Assembly: GCF_047675955.1 (NCBI RefSeq)
Contig: NC_132919.1
Coordinates: forward strand, 72,369,316-72,433,315
Origin: Chlorocebus sabaeus
Taxonomy: Eukaryota; Chordata; Mammalia; Primates; Cercopithecidae
DNA length: 64,000 nucleotides
Reading direction: 5' to 3'
This document shows positions 1-11,300 of this stretch, one piece after another; position 1 is the stretch's first letter; every line of letters starts with the position of its first letter. Below the pieces are notes generated by a model that saw nothing but the letters and a program-made list of their open reading frames with translations, was not told the origin of the DNA and searched no databases. The translations under genes were made by a program, and so were the position numbers.

Positions 1-109
1 AACACATTACAACTTTGCGTATTAGTGCCTGTGAGTGCACTCAGAGAATAATGACGATAGCGATACAGTATCTTCGAAACCATGTTATTTAAGAACATTA
101 GAAGAACCT

Positions 110-221
110 GATTGGGCACAGTGGCTCACTTATGTAATCCCAACACTTTGGGAGGCTGAGGCAGGAAGATCACTTGAGGCCAGGAGTTTCAGACCAGCCT
201 GGTCAACATAATGAGACTCCA
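110..221 (+). mobile_element. Alu left-arm piece
   Basis: Sense Alu left monomer (gggcacagtggctcac... to gagactccatc), cut by the next antisense Alu. Confidence 0.8.
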
Positions 222-223
222 TC

Positions 224-529
224 TTTTTTTTTTTTTTTTTTTTTTTTTTTGAGACGGAATCTCACTCTGTCACCAGGCTGGACTGCAGTGGCATGATCTC
301 GACTCACTGCAGCCTCCACTCCCAGGTTCAAGGGATTCTCCTGCCTCAGCCTCCCGAGTAGCTGGGACTACAGGTGTGTGTCACCATTCCCAGCTAATTT
401 TTGTATTTTTAGTAGAGACTAGCTTTCACCATGTTGACCAGGATGGTCTCGATCTCTTGACCTCGTGATCCCACCTGCCTTGGACTCCCAAAGTGCTGGG
501 ATTACAGGCGTGAGCCGCTGTGCTCGGCC
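224..529 (-). mobile_element. AluS-like, antisense
   Basis: Poly-T then gagacggaatctcactctg, ending ctcggcc. Inserted into the preceding Alu piece. Confidence 0.93.
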
Positions 530-755
530 AAGACACTGCACTCGGCTGAGACGCCATCTTTTGTGTGTGTGTGACACAGCCCTCAGGAGATCCTGAGAAC
601 ATGTGCCCTGTGAGACTCTCTCTCTACCAAGAAATAAAAAATAAAAGAGACGAACCCAACCTTGTTTAGAGAGAAATGTAATGGTTTAGTTTTGAAAGAC
701 TGCCTTCTGAGGAGGGATTGGTTTTTTTTTTTCCTCCTAAAAAATGTAATTGTCA

Positions 756-1886
756 AACCTGACAATATCAAGAAATGGGGAAAGGATTCCCTATTTAATG
801 GGCTGGGAAAACTGGCTAGCCATATGTAGAAAGCTGAAACTGGATCCCTTCCTTACACCTTATACAAAAATTGATTCAAGATGGATTAAAGACCTAAATG
901 CTAGACCTAAAACCATAAAAACCCTAGAATAAAACCTAGGCAATACCATTCAGGACATAAGCATGGGCAAGGACTTCATGACTAAAACACCAAAAGCAAT
1001 GGCAACAAAAGCCAAAATTGACCACTGGGATCTAATTAAACTAAAGAGCTTCTGCACAGCAAAAGAAACTACCATCAGAGTGAACAGGCAACCTACAGAA
1101 TGGGAGAAAATTTTTACAATCTACTCATCTGACGAAGGGCTAATATCCAGAATCTACAAAGAACTTAAACAAATTTATAAGCAAAAAAACCCGTCAAAAA
1201 GTGGGCAAAGGATATGAACAGACACTTCTCAAAAGAAGACATTTATGCAGCCAACAGACACATGAAAAAATAATCATCATCACTGGCCATCAGAGAAATG
1301 CAAATCAAAACCACGATGAGATACCATCTCACACCAGTTAGAATGGCTATCATTAAAAAGTCAGGAAACAACAGGTGCTGGAGAGGATGTGGAGAAATAG
1401 GAACACTTTTACACTGTTGATGGGACTGTAAACTAGTTCAACCATTGTGGAAGACAGTGTGGTGATTCCTCAAGGATCTAGAACTAGAAATACCATTTGA
1501 CCCAGCCATCCCATTACTGGGCATATACCCAAAGGATTATAAATCATGCTGCTATAAAGACACATACACACATATGTTTGAAGCTGGAAACCATCATTCT
1601 GAGCAAACTGTCACAAGGACAGAAAACCAAACACCACATGTTCTCAGTCATAGGTGGGAATTGAACAATGAGAACACTTGGACACAGGGTGGGGAACATC
1701 ACACACCGGGGCCTGTCGTGGGATGTGGGGAGAGGGGAGGGATAGCATTAGGAGATACACCTAATGTAAATGACGAGTTAACGAGTTAACGGGTGCAGCA
1801 CACCAACATGGCACATGTATACATATGTAACAAACCTGCACGTTGTGCACATGTACCCTGTAACTTAAAGTATAATGAAAAATATA
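756..1886 (+). mobile_element. 5'-truncated L1 (primate L1P type), ORF2 end and 3' UTR
   Basis: The sequence follows the 3' part of L1 ORF2 (ttgattcaagatggattaaa, gggcatatacccaaaggatt) and then the 3' UTR with aacctgcacgttgtgcacat. The reading frame is broken by many changes. A 9-nt target-site duplication (taattgtca) flanks it at 747-755 and 1887-1895. About 150 bp of ORF2 are missing at about 1578, where the text jumps from the tatgttt segment straight to the ctggaaaccatcattct segment. Confidence 0.9.
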
Positions 1887-2239
1887 TAATTGTCAGTCAT
1901 TAGCATTTCTAGTAGTCAGTCTGTTGCACTGAAACCTGCTAAATGATTGAACTTTTTGTTACGAAGTATTGTTCCTTTTTTAACAATCTTTGTTCCAGTT
2001 TCTTTTCATTTCACTGTCCCTGTTAATCTTACAGAGACCTGTATCATCTTTTACTTGGACCATAATTTTAATGGATTCCTAATTTTATTTCCTTGCTACT
2101 AGTCCAGAGTTCAGTGTCTTTAGGATTCTCTTCCCTATGGTGTTGTTTCACATTTCTAACCTGTATACAGGTTTCCTTCATGGTGTAGTCCCACCATCCA
2201 TTTAATAAACCATTATTATTATTATTATTATATATATAT

Positions 2240-2605
2240 TTTTTTTCTGAGACAGGATCTCACTCTGTCGCCCAGTCTGGAGTGCAGTGCTGTGAACATG
2301 CTCCACTGCATCCTTGACTTCCTGGGCTCAAGTGATCCTCCCACCTCAGCACCCCCAAGTAGCTGGGACTACAGGTGTACACCATCACATCTGATTGATT
2401 TATTATTTATAAATCTTTTTACATCTTTTTTCAAGATGAGATCTCACTGTATTGCCCAGGCTGGTATTGAACTCCTGAGCTCCAGCCATCCTCCCACCTT
2501 GGCCTCCCAAAGTGCTGGGCTTGCAGGCATGAGCTACCACTTCCAGCCAATGCCTGGTTAATTTTTGTGTTTTTGTAGAGAGAGGATTTTGCCATGTTGC
2601 CCAGA
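2240..2605 (-). mobile_element. AluJ plus extra Alu scrap, antisense
   Basis: An old antisense Alu (to about 2548) with J-type text (ttgacttcctgggctcaag, tattgcccaggctgg), followed by a short second Alu scrap (2549-2605). Confidence 0.85.
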
Positions 2606-2750
2606 GGTAGATTTATTGATTTCCTACCTTGTGTCAGGTTCTGTGCACAACCCTGAAAATATGGCAGACATAACAGGCATGCTCCCTGCCCTCACAGAGC
2701 TTTCCATTTATCTGGAACGTAGGTTATTGTAATCATTAGAAAATACTTAG

Positions 2751-3042
2751 CGAGGCTCGGTGGCTCACACCTGTAATCCTAGCACTTTGGGACACTGAGG
2801 CGGGAGGATCCGTTGAGCTCAGGAGTTTGAAACCAACCTGGCCAACATGGTGAAACCTCGTCTCTACTAAAAATACAAAAATTAACCAGGTGTGGTGGCA
2901 GGTGCCCATAATCCCAGCTACTCAGGAGGCTGAGGCAGGAGAATTGCTTGAACCTGGGAGGTGGAGGTTGCAGTGAGCTGAGATTGTGCTGCTGCACTCC
3001 AGCTTGGGCAACATAGTGAAACTCTGTCTCAAAAAAAAAAAA
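2751..3042 (+). mobile_element. AluS, sense
   Basis: Full-length, from cgaggctcggtggctcac to a 12-A tail. Confidence 0.93.
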
Positions 3043-3179
3043 TCAGTAGTAAAATTATTCTTTAAATGAGATTGAGGAGCAGTGCATTTTATCTGTGACT
3101 TCCCTACCATATCTGCTTTCTCTTCATTACTTCTACTTTGAATCTCCATGAGATACCAGGATCTTCATGTATGACTCCA

Positions 3180-3445
3180 TTTTATTTTCCCAGCTAATTT
3201 CTGGCCACCTTTTAAGACTCAAATTAGATACACATCCAGGTAGAATTCATTGTGCCATTCTTTGTTCTCTCTTATATCTCTTGTCATCTATCTATAGTAA
3301 TTAGTAAATTATTTGCTTGCTTTTGTTTTCTTCATTGTAGTACAAGAGCTTCTTAAGGACAGAGATAGTGTCTTATTTTCTTTTTATCCCATTGTCTAGA
3401 AAAGTGCCTGAAAGGGTATTCAGTAATGTTTATTGCATGACTTTA
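3180..3445 (+). mobile_element. L2 LINE relic (3' end)
   Basis: Diverged text resembles the L2 3' end: acttcttaaggacagagatag, followed by tgtctagaaaagtgcctg and a decayed attcagtaatgtttattg tail. Confidence 0.55.
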
Positions 3446-3771
3446 AGAGGAATTTCTGCAATACTTAATAGCAGCGATGGAACATATTTCTCTCAGCTTT
3501 GGTCACATGTGTATGTGCCATTTTTACTGGGCTTTTGATTGTGTATGGTATTTGATTTTTTATATAGCTTACTAGACAAGCTTATAGTCATGATCTCCTT
3601 TGTGGCAAAAATGGTGGCTCTCATTAAAAGTACCCATTGTGAGTAATTTGATTATTTTGTTAAATGATCACTTGAGTGCATGAAGAATGCTATGGTGGCA
3701 GTTATGAAGCACTATTGGTTTTCTGTACAATATATAAACATGAAATAGAATATTTTCCTTTTTTAACTTTT

Positions 3772-4065
3772 ATTTTTATTGAGATGGAGTCTTGCTCTGT
3801 CACCCAGGCTGGAGTGTAGGGGCGCCATCTCCGCTCACTTCAAGCTTTGCAGCCTGGGGTTCAAGTGATTCTCATGCCTCAGTCTCCCGAGCAACTGGTA
3901 CTACAAACGTGTGCCACCACACCCAGATAATTTTTTTGTATTTTTAGTAGAGATGGGGTTTCGCCATGTTGGCCAGGCTGGTCTCGAACTCCTCACCTCA
4001 GGTGATCCACCCATCTCAGCCTGCCAAAGTTCTGGGATTACAAGTGTAAGCCGCTGTGCCCGGCC
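3772..4065 (-). mobile_element. AluS, antisense
   Basis: From gagatggagtcttgctctg to gtgcccggcc. Confidence 0.93.
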
Positions 4066-4404
4066 AAAAGAGAATAGTTTCTATTCCAGATTTCTGAACA
4101 TCTCCTTGAACAAGTAAATGTGAGCCAAGTTTGGGGAGTCACCTTCTCTTAATGGCATATTAAAATAGTCACTGCATAGTGATGTGAGCTGAGCAGTAAA
4201 CCTTTTTTTTTTTTTTTTGGAGAGGGGTTCTCTATCGCTGAGGCTAGAATGCAGTGGTGTGATCTCGGCGCACTGCAACCTCCACTTCTCTGACTCAGGC
4301 AATCCTCCCACCTCAGCCTCCCACGTAGCTAGGACCACAGACGCACACCACTATGCATGGTTAATTTTTTGTGTTTTTTGGTAGAGACAGAGTTTGGACA
4401 TGTT

Positions 4405-4701
4405 GGCTGGGTACGGTGGCTCTTGCCTGCAATCCCAGCACTTTGGGAGGCCAAGGCAGGTGGATCACGAGGTCAGGAGTTCCAGACCAGCCTGACCAAG
4501 TTGGTGAAACCCCCGACTGTATTAAAAATACAAAAATTAGCTGGGTGCCATGGCAGGCACCTGTGTAATCCCAGCTACTCGGGAGGCTGAGGCAGGAGAA
4601 TCGCTTGAACCCAGGCGGCAGAGGTTGCGGTGAGCCGAGATCGCACCACTGCACTCCAGCCTGGGTGAGAGTGAGACTCAGTCTCAAAAACAAACAAAAA
4701 G
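4405..4701 (+). mobile_element. AluS, sense, inside an antisense Alu
   Basis: Full-length, from ggctgggtacggtggctc to a caaacaaaaa tail. Confidence 0.92.
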
Positions 4702-4864
4702 TAGCCGGGCATGGTGGCACGCACCTGTAACCCCAGCTACTCAGGAGACTGAGGCAGGAGAGTCGCTTGAACCTGGGAAGCAGAAGTTGCAGGAGCTGAG
4801 ATCATGCCACTGCACTCCAGACTGGGCAACAGAGCAAGACTCTGTCTCAAAAAAAAAAAAAAAA
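4702..4864 (+). mobile_element. 5'-truncated sense Alu
   Basis: Begins in the linker at gtagccgggcatggtggc, holds the right arm, ends in poly-A, and adjoins the previous Alu tail. Confidence 0.88.
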
Positions 4865-4974
4865 GTTTCGCCATGTTGCCTAGCTGGTCTTGAACTCCTC
4901 AGCTCAAGCAATGCACCTTCCTCAGCCTCTGAAAGTGCTGGAATTACAGATGTGAGTTGCTGTGCCCGGCCTCT

Positions 4975-5105
4975 GAGCAGTAGACCTTCGGTAACTAACC
5001 TTCCTATCTGTAAAGTGAAGATAATAGGGATGGTATGAAGATTAAAACCATTAATATGTGAAAACACCTGAAACAGTATCTGGTACTTAATGTATCCTGA
5101 CTGCT
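4975..5105 (+). mobile_element. MIR SINE relic
   Basis: The pattern cctatctgtaaagtgaagat, then atgaagattaaa and a cagtatctggtacttaatg segment matches the 3' half of MIR. It lies about 220 bp upstream of exon A. Confidence 0.55.
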
Positions 5106-5319
5106 ATTAGTTCTTTTTCTTTGGAGACAGGGAATGAATTAAATGCCTCAAAGATCTTTTTCATCTTAAAGAGTCTCCAAAATTATGACTTTGGTTTATG
5201 ATACCCACTATATTTTTTTTTTTACCTCTTTCCTGAGAGCATTGCCTCTAAACTATTGAGTTGAACATTCTGTAATAAAATATTAAGTAACACTTGACAC
5301 TATGATTTTGTTTTCGCAG

Positions 5320-5381
5320 ATGTTCTCAAATAGTGATGAAGCTGTAATCAATAAAAAACTTCCCAAAGAACTCCTGTTACG
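5320..5381 (+). CDS. FBXL20: FBXL20 coding exon A (start of F-box)
   Basis: This 62-nt exon follows a T-rich tract ending ttttcgcag and is followed by the donor gtgagt. It reads MFSNSDEAVINKKLPKELLL plus two bases of an Arg codon, about residues 15-35 of the main FBXL20 isoform. The exon opens exactly on an ATG, so an alternative upstream exon could use this codon as its start; in the main isoform it is internal. It supplies the first helix of the F-box (LPKELLLR). Confidence 0.95.
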
Positions 5382-8300
5382 GTGAGTCTGAATACTAATT
5401 TTATGGTGTTTTTTTGTGTGTATGTCATATTTGTCTGTTTAAATTTTTTTTAACTTTTTGCTAATTTTCATATATGTATAGTATCTGTATCTGAATTTTT
5501 AAATTTGATTGCTTTGAACAATCTTACTCTACATTTTTTAGATGTCAGTCAAGATATTTCAAAATTTAGTACCAACTTTTTCTGTTCCAACTTGTACTAA
5601 TATGATTTTATGTACATATTTTCCCTTTATTCTTGTATGTACAGTAACGTAGGTTTTTTGTTTGTTTGGTTTTGAGACAGGGTCTTGCTCTGTCACCCAG
5701 GCTGGAGTGCAGTGGCACAATCATGGCTTACTGCACTTACTGTAGCCTCGACCTCCCAGGCTCAAGCAGTCCTCCCACCTCAGCCTCCTGAGTAGCTGGG
5801 ACTACAGGCACATGTCACCATGTCTGGCTTTTTTTTTTTTTTTTGAGATGGAGTCTCGCTCTGTCACCCAGGCTGGAGTGCAGTGGTGCAATCTCAGCTT
5901 ACTGCAAGCTCTGCCTCCCGGGTTCACGCCATTCTCCTGCCTCAGCCTCCCGAGTAGCTGGGACTACAGGTGCCCGCCACCATGCCCGGCTAAGTTTTTT
6001 GTATTTTTTAGTAGAGACAGGGTTTCACTGTGTTAGCCAGGATGGTCTTGATCTCCTGACCTTGTGATCTGTCTGCCTCAGCCTCCCAAAAGTGCTAGGA
6101 TTACAGGTGTGAGCCACCGCGCCTGGCTCTAACTTTTTCTTTCTTTTTTTTTTTTTTTTCAATTTTCTGTAGAGAGAGGTAATCTCACTGTGTTGCCCAG
6201 GATAGTCTTGAGCTGCTGGGCTCAAGCAGTCCTCCCACATCGGCCTCTCGGGGTGCTAGGATTACAGACTTGAGCCACTGTACCCGGCCTACAGTCGCTC
6301 ACTTAAGCTTCACTAAGATTTAGGAAAATTACTTGAGTCTGGTAACTGGCCCTACTGTGTTATGGTTTACATTTTTAGTTTTTATTACTTCTAGAGTTTT
6401 TCGTTTTCACCGTGAAACTCAAAATTCCATATCATGGCCTACAAAACCCCTCATGATTAGAAGGGGTATAACGTAAATACATAAACTGGTTTCTGTTTTT
6501 AAATAATTAGTCTGACTACCATGCAAAGACCAAATTGCGGGATAGGAGTGGGGAGCAGTAGGAAGCCTTTTAATTAAATAAATCCATCAAAGAGATGAGG
6601 GTACTATAGATAACATTTTCTGAAATTCTTTAGACTGTAGCATTGCCTACTCGTGTTCTTTCTAGCTTTTGTCATCATTTCTAACCTCACTCTAGTACAT
6701 GTTGATGAACTATAAGGTGCACAATTACCACACAGATGACATTACAAGTGAAGTTAGATGAGGAGAGACTTCTAAATCAACCAGACTTTGCTATCACAAA
6801 CAAGTCATAAATCTCAGTGGTTTTTTTCTCCAAGACTGAGGACAGGTGTACGACATACCAAGCCAGGTCATCTAAGTGATCTTTGATACAGCTTACATTT
6901 ATATTATAATATAAATTATATATATTATACATAATATATAAAATTATATAATGTAATATTATATATAATATTACATTACTTATATACCATTGCCTGAAGC
7001 GAGTCACATGTCCAAGCCTAATAGTGATGGAGTGAGGAAGTATATGGGAGGGGTATATGAACATATGTAAACAGTCCTGTAGGTACCATATGAACACACA
7101 GTCACATATGAACCTTCTCTCCTTAATTCTGCCTGTACTCTTCAGTCTTCAACGTGGACTACAATGTAGAGTTATGTAACGATTTTCCGGCATGACCTCT
7201 GCCTCTCATCTGAAAGAAGATATGTGTCTGTTTTCTCAAGTTGGAACATTGGAGATATTTTATCTATAGCAACATTTTTATCATTGAGAACTTGATTTGA
7301 ATTTATATGTGTTATATTGGAATAACTCTTATATATATTATAGGTTAAATTGGTTCCTTTCTAAGCCAATCAGGGAATCTAACTACCATTTATTATATAA
7401 TTTCTATGGGGGAAATGAACTTGAAATCCAAACAACCAATTCTGAACTTAATGTTGGAAACAAGTCCTTCCTCAATTGGATGCCAAGTGAAATTAATATC
7501 CTGGAAAGGAAGGAAACAGATTTGATACCACCAAACACTTAATACTTATGAATGTATTTAAGTATACAAAACATTGGTTTAAGTATGTAAAATAGTTGGT
7601 TGAAATTTTGAAATTTTGTTCAAAACCCATGATGAAACCTTGCCATGTTACCAAAAAAAAAAGCAAAATTTGTTTAAACAATTAAAGCCAAATAGCACAG
7701 AGGCTTTTTTGATATCTTTGACATTTACTAGATAGAAAACAATTAGTCAGCATAAATTTTAATAAATTCACTTTGGGGCATTTGTAATTTTAAAAAATTC
7801 GTTGAGTTTAATATATCTTTAAAAGTTTAAGTAATGGTTCAAAATTACTTTAAAATATGTGGTTTTTATGACTGGAACAGTAGATGCCTCTGGGAAGGAT
7901 AACTGGGTAGTAGGAAGATAAGAAAAACTGACTTTTCAGTAGGCTTTTCTGTATCTTTTTTTTTTTTTTAGATGTTCTTATTTTTAAGTTTTCATTTTGA
8001 AATAGTGTCATACTTGAACAAAATGTTCTAAAAATAGGACAGAGAATTTATACTTCAGCTTTCTCAATTAACATCTTATATCTCAACAATATCAGTTATC
8101 AAAATCAGGAAATTAACATTGAGATTTCCCATCTTTCCTTTCGGTCCTTGAGCACAGGGGGATGAGGTTGTGAAAACAAGGTCTTGGTGAGGTGCTGCCA
8201 TTTCATCCGTCTTCGGTCTCTGCGCCTTTCTCAGAGCTTCCAGCAGCGCTATGTTGGGCCAGAGCATCCGGAGGTTCACAACCTCTGTGGTCTGTAGGAG

Positions 8301-11300
8301 CCACTATGAGGAGGGTCCTGGGAAGAATTTGCCATTTTCAGTGGAAACCAAGTGGGCGTTACTAGCTAAGATGTGGCTGTACTTTGGATCAGCATTTGCT
8401 ACACCCTTCTTCTAGTAAGACACTAATTGCTTAAATCATAAGGATGTTTCAGTTCATCCATTTAACAGATACGAAGAGCATTTTAAGAGATGTAGCCCCT
8501 GGAAATGGATCAAACTCTAACTCGTATGGCATACTAGATATGTTTGTCAATAAACTTATGACATGAAAAAGAAAAAGGAGATTAGCATTGAAACAGGACC
8601 GTTGGATGGGCACAGTGGCTCACACTTAAAATCCCAGTACTTTGGGAGGCTGAGGTGGGCAGATCACACGGTCAGGAGATTGAGACCAGCCTGGCCAACA
8701 TGGTGAAACCCCATCTCTACTAAAAATACAAAAATTAGCCAGGCGTGGTGGCACGTGCCTGTAATCCCAGCCACTCGGGAGGCTGAGGCAGGAGAATCGC
8801 TTGAACCCGGGAGGCAGAGGTTGCAGTGAGCCAAGATCACGCCACTGTACTCCAGCCTGACAACAGAGCGAGACTCCCTCTCAAAAAAAACAAACAAAAA
8901 CCCCAGAAATTAGCTGGGCATGGTGGCAGTGGGTACTTGTGATCCCAGCTACTTGGGAGGCTGAGGCAGGAGAATCGCTTGAACCTGGGGAGGCAGAGGT
9001 TGCAGTGAGTGCCATTGCGCTTCAGCCTGGGTGACAAAATGAGACTGCATTCCAAAAAAAAAAAAAAGGCCGGTCGCAGTGACTCATGCCTGTAATCCCA
9101 GCACTTTGGGAGGCTGGGACAGGCAGATCACGAGGTCAGGAGATCAAGATCATCCTGGCCAACGTGGTGAAACCCTGTCTCTACTAAAATACAAAAAAAA
9201 AAAAAATGAGCCAGGCGTGGTGGTACGCACCTGTAGTTCCAGCTACTTGGGATGCTGAGACGGGAATCGAACCCAGCAGGTGGAGGTTGCAGTGAACCAA
9301 GATCACATGCCACTGCACTCCAGCCTGGTGACAGAGCAAGACTCAAAAAAAAGAAAAAAAAAAAAAAGCTCTGTGAACTAATCTACAAATCTTATTCAAA
9401 TTCTTCAACTGTACGGTAGCATTCTTTTTTTGGCACAGGATTCAGTCCAGGATTACACATTACATTAAATTGTTATGCCTCCTTGCTCTTCTAAGAACAA
9501 GATTTTATCCATAGCTTCAACAGAGAAGCAGGAAATACAGCAGGATTTCCTGCTGAATACAGAAAAGTCTCCTTCTGTCACTCAAGCTGGACTGCAGTGG
9601 TGCAAACACAGCTCACTGCAGCCTTGACCTCTCAGCCTGAAGTGATCCTCCCATTTCAGCCTCCCAAGCAGCTGGGACTACAGGTACATGCCACCACACC
9701 TGCCTAATTTTTAAATTTTCGTAGAGATGGGGTATCGCTGTGTTACTCAGGCTACTCTTAAATTCTGGCCTGGCTAATTTTCTTATTTTTTTTATACAGA
9801 TGGGGCAGATGGTGTCTCACTGTGTTGCCCAGGCTGGTCTTTTTTTTTTTTTTTTTTTTTGAGACAGGGTCTCACTGTCTCCCAGGTTGGAGTGCAGTGG
9901 CATGATCTCGGCTCACTGTAACCTCCACCTCCTAGGTTCAAGGGATTTTCCTGCCTCAGCCTCCTGAGTAGCTGGGGCTACAGGTGTGCACCACCACACT
10001 TGGCTAGTTTTTGTATTTTTTGGTAGAGACGGGATTCACCATGTTGGCCAGGCTGGGCTCAAACTCCTGACCTTGAGTGATCTGTCCACCTCAGCCTCCC
10101 AAAGTACTGGAATTATAGGCATGAGCCATTGTACCCAGCCTTGATAATTTTAAAGAATATTAGTCAGTTTTAAAATATAATATCCTGAATTTAGCTTTGT
10201 CTGATGTTTACTCTTGTTTTCTCATAATTAAATTCAAGTTATGCAGTTTGATAAGTATACTGTAGAGATGGTATACCCTTGTCCATGTATCAACAAGAGG
10301 TACATGATGTCAATTATGCTTGTTACTGGTGATACTAACTTCGGTCACTTAGTTAAGGTGGTATCTTTCAGCTTATCCACTGCAGAATTATGTTCTTCTT
10401 TGTAATGAATAAATTTACTATGACTAGAGCTACATTGAGACTACATTATACATTGTTACGTTTTTTTTGTTTATTATTTTTAACATCCATCATGTTATAT
10501 GAAGGTTAACATTGTGGAGTTTGCTACTGTGTTGGTTTCTGTCTGCCCAATTCTTTCTACTTTCTTTTTCTTTGAGGCATTGTCTCACACTGTTGCCCAG
10601 GCTAGAATGCAATGGTGCAATTTCTGCTCACCGCAACCCCCGCCTCACAGGTTCAAGTGATTCTCTTGCCTCAGCCTCCCGAGTAGCTGGGATTATAGGC
10701 CTGCGCCACCACACCGGGCTAATTTTTGTATTTTTAGTAGAGGTGGGGGTTTCACCATGTTGGCCAGGCTGGTCTCAAACTCCTGAACTTGAGTGATCTG
10801 TCCACCTTGGCCTCCCAAATTACTGGGATTACAGGTGTAAGCCACCACCCCCAGCCTTCTACTTTCATTAATTGAAATTCTGCTGTAAGGCAGAGCTTTC
10901 CCATCTGTTCTATTTATAGTTATCTATACTATAGACTCATGGATATTTGTTTTAGTCTGTGAGTTACATTGTTACCCTCACTGCTTATTTTGTTGCTCAG
11001 CTTTTCTGTGTCTTTTAAATTTGTGTTTGTCTTGAGTTTCTTTGTATTGGCTATTTTTAAAAGTGCAGTTTAATAAATACACATTTGGTTTGTTTAGATG
11101 TTAAATTACATATTATATCATTTCATCAAACATATATTAACCTACAAAAACAATTGTGTTTCTAGGACCATATTATTTCCATGTATTTGCAGTGCTTATA
11201 GCCAAATTACCAATAATTTAAGCGAGTGTTCTTGGTTCCTCTATTTTATTCTAGTCTAGTCTAGTCTAGTATTCTATTCTATTCTGTTCTGTTCTGTTCT

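Larger units (their letters stand above)
4203..4971 (-). mobile_element. Old antisense Alu split by two sense Alus
   Basis: Host pieces are 4203-4404 and 4865-4971. Between them sit a full sense AluS (4405-4701) and a 5'-truncated sense Alu (4702-4864). The host text agtttggacatgttg recurs as agtttcgccatgttg on the far side, marking the target site. Confidence 0.9.
1..5319 (+). other. FBXL20: FBXL20 intron upstream of exon A (3' part)
   Basis: This is intron sequence inferred from the acceptor at 5318-5319 and from the missing first coding exon. Besides the Alu, L1, L2 and MIR segments listed separately, 1-109, 530-746, 1896-2209 and 3446-3770 look like single-copy or unrecognisably old DNA. 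A short (TTA)n and AT run lies near 2212-2240. I see no gene in these parts. Confidence 0.85.
7960..11120 (+). mobile_element. Old L1 (L1M-type) 3' region, copy 1, interrupted
   Basis: Recognisable parts are 7970-8122 (gttatcaaaatcaggaaatt), 9368-9563 (ggattcagtccaggattaca), 10141-10561 (ggtacatgatgtcaattatg, ttactggtgatactaac) and 10857-11120. They read as one sense element broken by the COX7C retrocopy and by Alus at 8604-9367, 9564-10140 and 10562-10856. The family is named from memory of this common old L1 sequence; the exact subfamily is uncertain. Confidence 0.6.

Noticed and set aside
750..1217. Two frames of 60 and 84 codons similar to L1 ORF2 protein
   Set aside because: They are pieces of a truncated, stop-containing L1 and are annotated as part of that element.
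7297..7542. An 81-codon frame in unique intron sequence
   Set aside because: The composition follows the AT-rich background. There are no splice, promoter or family signals, and the length is expected by chance.
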